NCBI GenBank assembly: GCA_019313025.1
Contig: JAFDCA010000498.1
Location: forward strand, 1 to 6,913
Direction of reading: 5' to 3'
Source of the DNA: Deltaproteobacteria bacterium
GTDB taxonomy: Bacteria > Desulfobacterota > Desulfobacteria > Desulfobacterales > UBA11574
DNA: 6,913 nucleotides
In this document: positions 1 to 6,818 of the stretch, one piece after another
Layout of the letters: each line of letters starts with the position of its first letter
How positions within the stretch are numbered: position 1 is the first letter of the stretch
Made by a program: the position numbers and the translations under genes
The notes under the pieces: model-generated
The model's database searches: none
Told to the model about the DNA's origin: nothing
The model's input: the letters and a program-made list of their open reading frames with translations, nothing else

Positions 1-2
1 CG

Positions 3-227
3 GAAAAAGATGGAGTTGAAACCATCCAGGAGTTGAAAAAAGAATTTCCGGACATTAAAATTATTGCCGTTTCAGGAGGGGGTCGATTGGGACCCCGAGA
101 TTATTTACATTTGGCCAAAATGTTAGGGGCCCAGCGAACATTGACCAAGCCTATTGAACTGCCCGAACTTCTTGACGCCATTAAGGAAGTTCTGGCAGAA
201 TCCGATTCAGGTTCCCTTCAGAAATAG
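3..227 (+). CDS. Response regulator receiver domain, C-terminal part (5' end outside window)
   Basis: This is the last 74 codons of a protein whose start lies left of the window; the reading frame is open from base 3. The fragment matches the second half of a CheY-like receiver domain. It has a DGVETI-type helix, then a beta strand ending in IIAVSGGG, whose Ser sits where receivers carry the switch Ser/Thr. Next come a helix with YLHLAKMLGA and the conserved Lys-Pro pair in LTKPIELPELL, followed by the closing helix. The phospho-acceptor Asp would lie upstream of the window. Only about nine residues follow the last helix, so no output domain is fused after it. The protein is therefore either a stand-alone receiver or one with a C-terminal receiver, such as a hybrid kinase. 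A TTG at 33 is in frame, but starting there would discard half the domain, so it is not the true start. Confidence 0.85.
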   Translation, partial: EKDGVETIQELKKEFPDIKIIAVSGGGRLGPRDYLHLAKMLGAQRTLTKPIELPELLDAIKEVLAESDSGSLQK

Positions 228-389
228 CCCTTTTCCGCAATCTTAGCGTCAATCTACAGAATGCCTTGTGCGGCTTATCACTTTTATGCCGTCGCGCAAT
301 TTGTCGATTTCCTTTATCTTACGAAAAATTGCTGATTCTGGATTGGTAACTTAATTTGTGCCCCATATAGTTTTATGGATGGACACTAT

Positions 390-572
390 TTAAGATTGTC
401 GTTTAAGTGCCTCCAGCGTTTCAATATCACACACGTCAAAACTTTGTCCGCACCCACCGCAAATCATCTCGCATTTATCCGGAGTACGGGATCTCCGTTC
501 CTTTAACTGTGCGCGACATTCCGGGCATCTGAGATCGCCCACATTATTTTTATTATCGGAAGTCGTTGTCAT
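390..572 (-). CDS. Small zinc-ribbon-like protein, 60 aa
   Basis: This short protein has two Cys pairs, CPEC (C16/C19) and CGGC (C38/C41), 18 residues apart. The arrangement is typical of a zinc ribbon, with C34 and C48 as extra cysteines. The first ~14 residues are polar and probably disordered, and the C-terminus is a short helix-like stretch (DIETLEALKRQ). I chose the ATG at 572 because an AAGGAA site lies 6 bases upstream (579-584, minus strand). The in-frame ATG at 587, giving 65 aa, has no such site. No enzyme motif is present, so a metal-binding, nucleic-acid-binding or protein-contact role is only a guess. It runs convergent to the receiver gene and divergent from azlC. I do not recognise a named family. 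That it is a real gene is supported by the paired cysteines and the ribosome binding site. Confidence 0.65.
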   Translation of the reverse strand: MTTTSDNKNNVGDLRCPECRAQLKERRSRTPDKCEMICGGCGQSFDVCDIETLEALKRQS

Positions 573-578
573 ATTGCT

Positions 579-584
579 TTCCTT
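579..584 (-). promoter_or_regulatory. Shine-Dalgarno site deciding the zinc-ribbon start
   Basis: On the minus strand this reads AAGGAA, 6 bases before the ATG at 572. It lies inside the first codons that the upstream ATG at 587 would use, so it favours the shorter 60-residue product. Confidence 0.55.
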
Positions 585-650
585 CATCTATATTTCGAAT
601 GAATAAACACCACGCATATACGGGCATCTGAATTTCGTCTCCTATTTATC

Positions 651-678
651 AAAATAATAGAAAGATCCCATTTGTCAA
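651..678 (-). promoter_or_regulatory. Candidate sigma70-type promoter for the zinc-ribbon gene
   Basis: On the minus strand a perfect TTGACA (678-673) is followed, after 16 bases, by TATTTT (656-651), which matches four of six bases of the -10 consensus. Transcription would start near 645, leaving a leader of roughly 70 bases before the ATG at 572. The region is AT-rich, so a chance match is possible. Confidence 0.4.
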
Positions 679-709
679 ATATTATACCTATTAAAAAACC
701 ATTGACAAA
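671..709. repeat. 8-base inverted repeat between divergent genes
   Basis: TTTGTCAA (671-678) and TTGACAAA (702-709) are perfect reverse complements separated by 23 bases, in the middle of the intergenic region between the leftward zinc-ribbon gene and rightward azlC. Each arm contains a TTGACA hexamer pointing outwards. The symmetry may therefore be two back-to-back -35 elements, or an operator overlapping both. Confidence 0.5.
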
Positions 710-730
710 ACAAATAGGCCAATGAAATAT
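702..730 (+). promoter_or_regulatory. Candidate promoter for azlCD
   Basis: A perfect TTGACA lies at 702-707, about 105 bases upstream of the azlC start. The -10 element is not clear. AAATAT at 725-730 has the ideal 17-base spacing but matches only three consensus bases, while the better TATATT at 728-733 would need a 20-base spacer. The direction fits azlC. Confidence 0.35.
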
Positions 731-811
731 ATTTGGATTTGTGTTTTTCAGTGGTTTCAAAACATTTGTTCGGTAATTGTAACTTAAACGGCTTTTAGGT
801 ATTTTACAAAA

Positions 812-1525
812 ATGTCCGAACCTGTTTATGCTTCCAAAAAACGTGATTTTAAAACATTCATCCTACAAGGTCTTTGGGCGGCCTGGCCCATTTGTCTCGG
901 GTATATTCCCATCGGCATTGCCTTTGGCGTACTGGCTCAAAAAGCCGGGCTTTACCCCATAGAGATCATGCTGATGTCTATTCTCGTGTTTGCCGGCAGC
1001 TCACAGTTTATTGCCGTATCCATGCTTTCCGCCGGTGCAGGTGCCGTCTCAATTATTATGACCACATTTGCAGTCAATCTGAGACATTTGCTGATGAGTT
1101 CTTCTCTGGCGGTATTTCTGGGCAATACCCCCCGAAAGAAACTGTCCCTATTTGCCTATGGGGTTACCGATGAAAGTTTTGCCGTCAACCACACCCGTTT
1201 CAACCAAAAAATCTGGAGCCTGGATCAAGCACTGGTGGTGAATCACACGGCCAATATCGCGTGGGTCGTCAGCAGCATCATCGGTGGTTACAGCGGTCGA
1301 TTCATACACCAAGGGGCGTTCGGTATCGATTACGCGTTGACGGCGATGTTTATTTGCCTTTTGATATTTCAGCTAAAAGGACGTTTTTATATCATCACCG
1401 CGGTTATTGCCGGTGTCTCGGCGGTCATCCTGTCTTTGATCATTCCCGGCAGTTCATACATCATCCTGGCTTCCATATTTGCGGCCACGACGGTGCTCGG
1501 TATAAAGAAATGGATGTTACGATAA
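812..1525 (+). CDS. azlC: AzlC family protein, large subunit of a branched-chain amino acid exporter
   Basis: This 237-residue integral inner-membrane protein has the usual AzlC length. Recognisable family segments are GYIPIGIAFGVLA (residues 30-42), VFAGSSQF (59-66), NLRHLLM (89-95) and a TDESFA stretch (119-124), separated by hydrophobic helices; more hydrophobic helices fill residues 140-235. AzlC family members work with a small AzlD partner to export branched-chain amino acids and analogues. Named examples are B. subtilis AzlCD (4-azaleucine resistance), E. coli YgaZH (valine) and Corynebacterium BrnFE (isoleucine, methionine). The substrate here is inferred from the family. The ATG is preceded only by a weak TAGGT about 11 bases upstream, so initiation may be modest. 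The 3' end overlaps azlD, which supports a joint complex. Confidence 0.92.
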   Translation: MSEPVYASKKRDFKTFILQGLWAAWPICLGYIPIGIAFGVLAQKAGLYPIEIMLMSILVFAGSSQFIAVSMLSAGAGAVSIIMTTFAVNLRHLLMSSSLAVFLGNTPRKKLSLFAYGVTDESFAVNHTRFNQKIWSLDQALVVNHTANIAWVVSSIIGGYSGRFIHQGAFGIDYALTAMFICLLIFQLKGRFYIITAVIAGVSAVILSLIIPGSSYIILASIFAATTVLGIKKWMLR

Positions 1526-1845
1526 TTCAAACAAAGGTTGTATGGGTCATCCTGGGTATGGGGCTGGTGACTTATGTTCCGCGCTGGTTTCCACTGATAT
1601 TTTTGTCCCGGCGCAATCTTCCCCAATGGTTGGTGGATTGGCTCAACCTGATTCCGGCAGCGATCCTCAGTGCACTTCTTGTACCGGAGTTGATCACCAA
1701 AGGTTCACCTCGCCACATGTCCCTTTGGCAACCCGAACTTTGGGTCGCATTTCCCACCTTTATTTTTGCACTGAAAACCAAATCGTTAGGCGGTACTGTC
1801 CTCATCGGAATGGGGCTGTTTTGGCTGGCACAAAGCGTAATTTGA
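1510..1845 (+). CDS. azlD: AzlD family protein, small subunit of a branched-chain amino acid exporter
   Basis: This 111-residue membrane protein has about four hydrophobic segments, typical of AzlD in size and pattern. Family-like segments are the N-terminal helix ending in TYVPRWFPL, the RNLPQWLVDWLNLIPAAILSALLVPEL stretch read in parts at about residues 35-61, and a Gly-rich last helix (GGTVLIGMGLFWLA). I chose the ATG at 1510, which overlaps the azlC 3' end by 16 bases. The frame stays open further upstream to a GTG at 1261, but that part is azlC read in another frame. There is no strong ribosome binding site, so translation probably depends on ribosomes finishing azlC. Its partner is AzlC, with which it should form the exporter in the inner membrane. 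Confidence 0.9.
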   Translation: MDVTIIQTKVVWVILGMGLVTYVPRWFPLIFLSRRNLPQWLVDWLNLIPAAILSALLVPELITKGSPRHMSLWQPELWVAFPTFIFALKTKSLGGTVLIGMGLFWLAQSVI

Positions 1846-1877
1846 AATCCGCCAATTCAAAAAAACAAAGTTTTCGG

Positions 1878-1906
1878 TTGATGAAAATGATAAATGTTTC
1901 TAAAAG
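1878..1906 (+). promoter_or_regulatory. Weak candidate promoter ahead of the ABC transporter operon
   Basis: TTGATG (1878-1883) and TAAAAG (1901-1906) are separated by 17 bases, each matching four consensus bases. The 114-base gap between azlD and the ATPase gene is the natural place for a promoter, since the two gene sets have unrelated roles and no terminator is visible between them. Read-through from azlD is the alternative. Confidence 0.25.
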
Positions 1907-1934
1907 ACAAATAATAAAAAACATCTTTTTGTCT
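1905..1934. repeat. 7-base inverted repeat upstream of the ABC ATPase gene
   Basis: AGACAAA (1905-1911) and TTTGTCT (1928-1934) are perfect reverse complements with a 16-base AT-rich spacer, ending 25 bases before the ATPase ATG. No T-run follows, so it is unlikely to be an intrinsic terminator. It could be an operator or a chance match in AT-rich DNA. Confidence 0.3.
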
Positions 1935-1959
1935 GAGCACCCAAGCGAAAGGAAAAACC

Positions 1960-2898
1960 ATGATCCATGTTGAAAATCTCACAAAATATTACAACAATTT
2001 CTGTGCCGTGGATCAAATCAATTTCGACATCAAAAAAGGAGAAATTCTTGGTCTTTTGGGACCCAACGGCGCAGGTAAAACCACGACTTTGAGAATGCTG
2101 ACCGGCTATTTTATGCCCACTTCCGGGACCATTCGCGTCAAGGACTACTCGCTGGATGAGCATCTTTTAGAAATCAAAAAGTTGATGGGGTATTTGCCGG
2201 AATCGGCGCCATTGTACCATAGCATGCTGGTTTTCGATTATTTAGACTATGTTGCCAGAATTCGGGGGATGGATAAAAGCCAAAGAATCTCCAGGATCCG
2301 ACAACTGGTTGATCTGTGCGGGTTGGATGAAATTATGCATCGGAGTATCAATGAGCTCTCCAAAGGATTGAATCAGCGGGTGGGTTTGGCCCATGCCATG
2401 ATGACCGATCCTGAAATACTTATATTGGATGAACCCACCTCAGGTCTGGACCCGAATCAGATCGCAGAGATTCGGGAGATTATTCGAAAAATCGGAAAAG
2501 AAAAAACCGTCATTCTATCCACCCATATTTTGAGTGAAGTGGAAGCCACATGCGACCGCGTGGTGATTATCAATAAAGGCCAGATCGTTGCAGACGATAT
2601 GATGGAAAATCTCAAACAGGCTGCCGGTCAAAAACATTTCATCCATTTAGAACTGCTGAACGCCGATTTTCAAGACGTGAACGATCAATTCAGCAGGGTC
2701 GAAGGTATCAAAAAAATCCAAAGAATTCAGGAAACACAAAACGGACACCTTAGCATACGGCTCACCTGTGAATCAGCGGCAGATTTGAGAAAAACCATTT
2801 ATCAAACCATCAAACAAACGTCCTGGATTCTTACCGAATTTCGACAGGAAACCAAGACGTTAGAGACCGTATTCCGTGAATTGACCAAGGAGGACTGA
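1960..2898 (+). CDS. ABC transporter ATP-binding protein, GldA/ABC-2 type
   Basis: This 312-residue cytoplasmic ATPase powers the adjacent ABC-2 permease. All nucleotide-binding motifs are present in order: an aromatic A-loop (Y10/Y11), Walker A GPNGAGKTT (34-42), Q-loop region YLPESAPLY (78-86), signature LSKGLNQRV (133-141), Walker B ILILDEP (153-159), D-loop SGLD (161-164) and H-loop STHIL with H189. The Q-loop position is Glu81 rather than Gln, which I recall as usual in GldA-like ATPases. The last ~95 residues form the extra C-terminal domain common in ABC-2 exporters. The start has AAGGAA (1949-1954) 5 bases upstream. It is the first gene of a four-gene operon, and the next gene begins one base after its stop. 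A GldA-like role is the best match from context; a NosF- or drug-exporter-type ATPase is less likely given the GldG-like neighbour. Confidence 0.93.
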   Translation: MIHVENLTKYYNNFCAVDQINFDIKKGEILGLLGPNGAGKTTTLRMLTGYFMPTSGTIRVKDYSLDEHLLEIKKLMGYLPESAPLYHSMLVFDYLDYVARIRGMDKSQRISRIRQLVDLCGLDEIMHRSINELSKGLNQRVGLAHAMMTDPEILILDEPTSGLDPNQIAEIREIIRKIGKEKTVILSTHILSEVEATCDRVVIINKGQIVADDMMENLKQAAGQKHFIHLELLNADFQDVNDQFSRVEGIKKIQRIQETQNGHLSIRLTCESAADLRKTIYQTIKQTSWILTEFRQETKTLETVFRELTKED

Positions 2899-2899
2899 C

Positions 2900-3604
2900 A
2901 TGCAACAGGCGATTCGTATCTGTAATAAGGAATTTAAAGATTATTTTGTATCTCCCATCGCCTATATCGTTATCTCTATATTTTTGCTGGTGACCGGGTG
3001 GTTCTTTTTTACGACATTTTTCTATTACAATCAGGCAGATCTAAGAAATTTTTTCAGTCTGCTTCCCATTACATTTTCCTTTCTGATTCCGGCGGTGACC
3101 ATGAGACTCTTTTCCGAAGAGCTGAATGTGGGGTCCTATGAAATGCTGCTGACCCTTCCGGTAACATTTGCGGATATCCTTTTCGGCAAATTTTTAGCGG
3201 GTGTTCTGTTCGTGACGGTCGCTCTAATTCCGACCATTGCCTATCCAATATGTATCGCCTTTATGGGCCAGCTCGATTGGGGCCCGGTGGCAGGCGGCTA
3301 CTTGGGTGCTGTTTTAATGGGTGCGGCATTTGTTGCGGTGGGTTTGTTTGCCTCTTCGTTGACACGCAACCAGATCATCGCATTTATCGTCGGTATGACC
3401 ATCTGCTTTACCCTCACGCTGATCGATAAAATGCTGTTCTTTTTTCCCCGGACACTGCTCGGCGTCATCGGATATCTCGGTGCCGATTTTCATTTCAAGA
3501 ACATCTCCAAGGGAATTATCGATTCGAGAGATGTCATCTATTTTCTAAGTGTCATTTTTATCGGACTTTACAGCACCCATCTGGTCATGCGGGAAAAAAA
3601 TTAA
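2900..3604 (+). CDS. ABC-2 type permease, GldF-like
   Basis: This 234-residue integral membrane protein has about six hydrophobic helices. The N-terminus has the conserved cytoplasmic KEFKDYFVSPIAY stretch (about residues 10-22), leading into the first helix. A cytoplasmic segment follows helix 2, with MRLFSEELNVGSYEMLLTLP (residues 68-87), the ABC-2 family motif region thought to contact the ATPase. Length and pattern match GldF-type permeases. A strong AAGGAGGA site (2887-2894) overlaps the end of the ATPase gene and lies 5 bases before the ATG, so the two are translationally linked. The protein should form the membrane channel, probably as a dimer, with the preceding ATPase; the substrate is unknown. 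Unlike some homologous systems, the permease is not fused to the GldG-like protein. Confidence 0.9.
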   Translation: MQQAIRICNKEFKDYFVSPIAYIVISIFLLVTGWFFFTTFFYYNQADLRNFFSLLPITFSFLIPAVTMRLFSEELNVGSYEMLLTLPVTFADILFGKFLAGVLFVTVALIPTIAYPICIAFMGQLDWGPVAGGYLGAVLMGAAFVAVGLFASSLTRNQIIAFIVGMTICFTLTLIDKMLFFFPRTLLGVIGYLGADFHFKNISKGIIDSRDVIYFLSVIFIGLYSTHLVMREKN

Positions 3605-3608
3605 GGAG
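3603..3608 (+). promoter_or_regulatory. Shine-Dalgarno site deciding the GldG-like start
   Basis: AAGGAG sits on the permease stop codon and 6 bases before the ATG at 3615. It rules out the in-frame GTG at 3549, which lies inside the permease gene and would add 22 residues unlike the family. Confidence 0.8.
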
Positions 3609-3614
3609 ATTCAA

Positions 3615-5831
3615 ATGGGCATTCAAAAACGGTATGCAAAATATATCAAACTTTTTATTTATCTGGCCATCATTGTCCTCATCAATGTAGCTGGAATCAC
3701 ACTCTTTTTTAGAATCGATCTTACTGAAAACGAGATTTACTCCATATCCGAAGCCAGCAAAAAGGTGGTGTCCACCCTTTCCGAACCGTTGACCATCAAC
3801 GTCTTCTTTACAAAAAATCTGCCCGCACCACACAACAATACAGAACGATATTTACATGATCTTTTAGAGGAATATGCCATTCATGCCAATCCTTATTTTA
3901 ACTACAAATTCTATGATGTTAGCCCTGAGGCCGAAGGGATCAATGCTTTGACACGGGAAAATCAGAATTTGGCGAACAATTACGGTATACACCCGGTTCA
4001 GATACAAGTTTATGAAGAAGATGAGGTAAAATTCAAAAAAGCCTACATGGGGCTTGTGTTGATTCACGGTGATATGGTTGAGCGGATTCCCACCATTACG
4101 TCCATCGATGGGATAGAGTATAAACTGACAACATCGATTCAGAAGCTGAACAATAAAATCAGTGCATTACTGAACTTGAAGGATAAAATCAGGGTCAAAC
4201 TTTTTCTATCTTCTTCATTAACATCCGTTGCACCTCTAATGGGCCTTAACCAAATCCCTGAATATCCGGTAAAATTAAAAGAGAGCATTGAACGCCTTAA
4301 CACCAAAAACTTTGGAAAACTGGAATATACTTATATCGACCCTTCAAATGAACCGTCAAATGAACCGCTATGGGAGCAATACAATTTGATGCAACTTCAA
4401 TGGCCGGATCTATCCGATGGCACCCATGGAAAGATCCCGGCTGGAAAAGGAATGATCGGTCTTGTAATGGAATACGGGGAAAAAGTTAGAACTATACCTT
4501 TGTTAAAGGTGCTCCGGCTCCCCATCATCGGAACCCAGTACGATCTGGCAGATGTGGATAAATTGGAAGACATCGTCAACGACAACCTGGAGACCCTGGT
4601 GGACATCAATCAGGACTTAGGGTATCTGGAGGGACACGGCACGCTGAATACTTCAAGTTTCTCACCCATGATGCGACAAAATCCGGATGCAATTTCAACC
4701 TTTTCAAACTTGATATCGAAAACTTACAGTTTGAAACCTGTCAATCTCAAAGATCAGCCGATTCCCGACAGCCTCAATTGTCTGGTGATTGCAAGGCCAA
4801 CCGAAAAATTTTCTGATTACGAGCTTTATCAGATCGATCAGGCCTTGATGAGAGGAACCAATCTTGCACTGTTTATTGATGCTTTCAAAGAAACCAATCC
4901 CGATAATCAGCAGCGTTTGGGATTTAATCGGGGACCCATCTATGTACCGCTGGATACCGGGATTGACAAATTACTGTCTCATTATGGAATCCGTATTAAA
5001 ACATCATATGTACTTGACGAAAATTGTCACAAACAAAGGCTTCCCCGAAACATGGGTGGCGGTGAAAGACCCATATACTTTGCCCCTATCATTAAAAACA
5101 AAAATATCAACCATGATCTAAATTTTATCCGAAATATCAAGGGACTGGTTGCGGTCAAAATATCTCCTCTGGAACTGGACGAGGCTCAGATCTCTAAAAA
5201 TAGTCTCAGAGCCGTCAAGCTCTTTACATCTTCTGAAAAATCCTGGGAAATACACAAAAATATCAGTCTAAATCCCATGTTTCTCTCACCGCCCCCCTCG
5301 GACGAAGAAAAACAGCGTTTTCCATTGGCCTACATTATTGAAGGGGAGTTTCCCAGTTATTTTGCCGGCAAACCCATCCCGGAAAAAACATCACCGGATG
5401 AAAATGACAATACAGAGACCAAGGATAACAAAGAAAGCACCTCCGAACCCGCAGAAAAAAAGACCGACGTTGATATGTCGAAAATCAAAAGCCGAGGGGA
5501 AACCATATCCAAAGGAAAGGCTGCCAAAATCTTTTTGATGGCATCGGCGGAAATGCTGAAAGACAATGTTCTGGACGATGAAGGCAACAGCCCCAATGAC
5601 ATGTTTATTCTGAACACGATAGATGCACTGAACCATCGAGAAAATATTGCCGCCATGAGAAGCAAGGTTCTCAGCTTTAATCCCCTGAACGATACCGGGT
5701 CTTTGACAAAAACTTTTGTCAAAACTTTTAATATCGCCGGATTACCGGTACTACTGGTATTTCTGGGCCTTATCGTATGGCTGCGACGCCATACAAGAAA
5801 AAAACAAATACAGATGATGTTTCAAAAGTAA
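3615..5831 (+). CDS. GldG-like ABC transporter auxiliary protein
   Basis: This 738-residue protein has one transmembrane helix near each end (about residues 13-32 and 706-724), with a large soluble region between them, probably outside the cytoplasm. After the first helix comes RIDLTENEIYSIS (33-45), the hallmark start of GldG/ABC-auxiliary domains. VSTLSEPLTINVFFT follows, then a region with YKFYDVSPEAEG and a second conserved YTYIDPS. The central part (about residues 330-460) resembles the GATase-like/IFT52-related fold of the family, with GYLEGHG at about 335-341. A charged low-complexity segment rich in Glu, Asp, Lys, Asn and Thr lies at about 590-620 and ends before a conserved-looking GETISKGKAAKIFLMASAEML stretch, read in parts. 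The C-terminal tail after helix 2 is basic (RRHTRKKQ), consistent with a cytoplasmic end. In gliding Bacteroidota GldG acts with GldA and GldF; in this organism the role is unknown. Confidence 0.88.
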   Translation: MGIQKRYAKYIKLFIYLAIIVLINVAGITLFFRIDLTENEIYSISEASKKVVSTLSEPLTINVFFTKNLPAPHNNTERYLHDLLEEYAIHANPYFNYKFYDVSPEAEGINALTRENQNLANNYGIHPVQIQVYEEDEVKFKKAYMGLVLIHGDMVERIPTITSIDGIEYKLTTSIQKLNNKISALLNLKDKIRVKLFLSSSLTSVAPLMGLNQIPEYPVKLKESIERLNTKNFGKLEYTYIDPSNEPSNEPLWEQYNLMQLQWPDLSDGTHGKIPAGKGMIGLVMEYGEKVRTIPLLKVLRLPIIGTQYDLADVDKLEDIVNDNLETLVDINQDLGYLEGHGTLNTSSFSPMMRQNPDAISTFSNLISKTYSLKPVNLKDQPIPDSLNCLVIARPTEKFSDYELYQIDQALMRGTNLALFIDAFKETNPDNQQRLGFNRGPIYVPLDTGIDKLLSHYGIRIKTSYVLDENCHKQRLPRNMGGGERPIYFAPIIKNKNINHDLNFIRNIKGLVAVKISPLELDEAQISKNSLRAVKLFTSSEKSWEIHKNISLNPMFLSPPPSDEEKQRFPLAYIIEGEFPSYFAGKPIPEKTSPDENDNTETKDNKESTSEPAEKKTDVDMSKIKSRGETISKGKAAKIFLMASAEMLKDNVLDDEGNSPNDMFILNTIDALNHRENIAAMRSKVLSFNPLNDTGSLTKTFVKTFNIAGLPVLLVFLGLIVWLRRHTRKKQIQMMFQK
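4344..4367 (+). repeat. 12-base perfect tandem duplication inside the GldG-like gene
   Basis: TCAAATGAACCG occurs twice back to back (4344-4355 and 4356-4367), giving SNEPSNEP at residues 244-251, right after the YIDP motif. The unit is four codons, so the frame is kept. It looks like a recent in-frame slippage or duplication. Confidence 0.9.
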
Positions 5832-5843
5832 CAAGAGGTGAAT

Positions 5844-6818
5844 ATGAAGCTGAAAAAAGAATATTTCGTTCTGGCAGCCATTCTGGTGGCATTGATCCTC
5901 TATCTTGCCTTGCACCGGTCAAACAGAACCCATTATCAGCTTCCGGAGCTTACCGAAGTTTCCGGGAAACAACTCTCAAAACTTGAAATCACAACCGCAG
6001 GCAATTCCATTATTTTTAACAAAACAGACAACACATGGCACATTGAACCAAAGGGGTACCGCGCTGATCCAACCAAGGTTAAAAATATGTTGAATGTTAT
6101 TGAAACATTGAAATTGACAGCCCTGGTATCTGAATCAAAAAATTATATCCGTTATGATTTGAAAAACCATCAAAATATCCATGTGAAAGCCTGGCAGGGT
6201 CAAACCCTGCTTCGGGAATTTGATATGGGTAAAACCGCCCCAACCTTTAAGCACACCTTCGTTAAACTGCCGAACGATCCCAATGTGTACCATGCCAGGG
6301 GAGATTTCAGGCGAACTTTCGACCGGTCCGTCGACGATTTCCGGGATAAAACCGTGATGTCATTTGAACAACATACCATCCATGAAATGGATCTTACCCT
6401 TGAGAAAAAAATCATCTCTCTTTATCGAACGGAGGTCCCTGAACCCCTTCCTGAAAAAAAGGATGGGCCGGCCGTCAAATCCTCCAAAGAATCAAAAACC
6501 AAAACCGTGTGGAAAGATACAAAAGGCCGGGAAGTCGCCCCAATTAAGGTTGGTTCTCTGTTGAGTTTTTTGAATAGTCTGGAGTGTGAATCCTATTTTG
6601 ACGACTTAAAAAAAGAAGATTTTAAAAACCCGATCTATGCCGTGACCCTCAGAGGGGAAAAAGCGTATTCACTGTTGGTTTTTGCGAAAAAAGACAAAAA
6701 TGAAAAAAATTATCCGGTCATCTCCTCGGAAAATGAATCCCCTTTTTCACTGTCCGATAGCCAAGTGGACACCATTAAATCTAGATTTGACGAAATTCTT
6801 AACATAAAGGAAAAATAA
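5844..6818 (+). CDS. DUF4340 domain protein, last gene of the Gld-like operon
   Basis: This 324-residue protein has a single N-terminal membrane anchor (about residues 7-24, after a basic KLKK start), with the rest probably outside the cytoplasm. The DUF4340 pattern is visible: an early ISKLEI-like strand (LSKLEITTAGNSIIF), then TWHIEPKGYRADPTKV (Trp at residue 65) and a helix, followed by repeated beta-rich segments such as DFRDKTVMSF near 171-180. A Lys/Ser/Pro/Glu-rich linker spans about residues 198-222 and splits the beta-rich core. The ATG at 5844 is chosen over an in-frame GTG at 5838 because GAGG (5835-5838) lies 5 bases before the ATG, and the GTG would overlap that site. DUF4340 genes commonly follow GldG-like genes, as here with a 12-base gap, so the product is probably a periplasmic-face partner of the transporter. 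The biochemical function is unknown. Confidence 0.88.
   Translation: MKLKKEYFVLAAILVALILYLALHRSNRTHYQLPELTEVSGKQLSKLEITTAGNSIIFNKTDNTWHIEPKGYRADPTKVKNMLNVIETLKLTALVSESKNYIRYDLKNHQNIHVKAWQGQTLLREFDMGKTAPTFKHTFVKLPNDPNVYHARGDFRRTFDRSVDDFRDKTVMSFEQHTIHEMDLTLEKKIISLYRTEVPEPLPEKKDGPAVKSSKESKTKTVWKDTKGREVAPIKVGSLLSFLNSLECESYFDDLKKEDFKNPIYAVTLRGEKAYSLLVFAKKDKNEKNYPVISSENESPFSLSDSQVDTIKSRFDEILNIKEK

Noticed and set aside
363..378. CCATA/TATGG mini-hairpin between the receiver and zinc-ribbon genes
   Set aside because: A five-base AT-rich stem with no T-run on either strand is too weak to call a terminator. I saw nothing else of note in 228-389.
1261..1509. Upstream in-frame extension of azlD from a GTG at 1261
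   Set aside because: It lies wholly inside azlC in another frame and its translation is not AzlD-like; the ATG at 1510 gives the normal family length.
1846..1959. Intrinsic terminator between azlD and the ABC ATPase gene
   Set aside because: Only a 7-base AT-rich inverted repeat with a 16-base loop and no following T-run is present.
3549..3614. GTG start giving a GldG-like protein with 22 more residues
   Set aside because: It is within the permease gene, while a strong AAGGAG site serves the ATG at 3615 and the family's N-terminal helix starts there.
5357..5722. 121-codon open frame on the minus strand
   Set aside because: It is antisense to the GldG-like gene, with Ser/Leu/Phe-rich translation typical of a reversed reading of Lys/Glu/Asp-rich coding sequence, and shows no domain.
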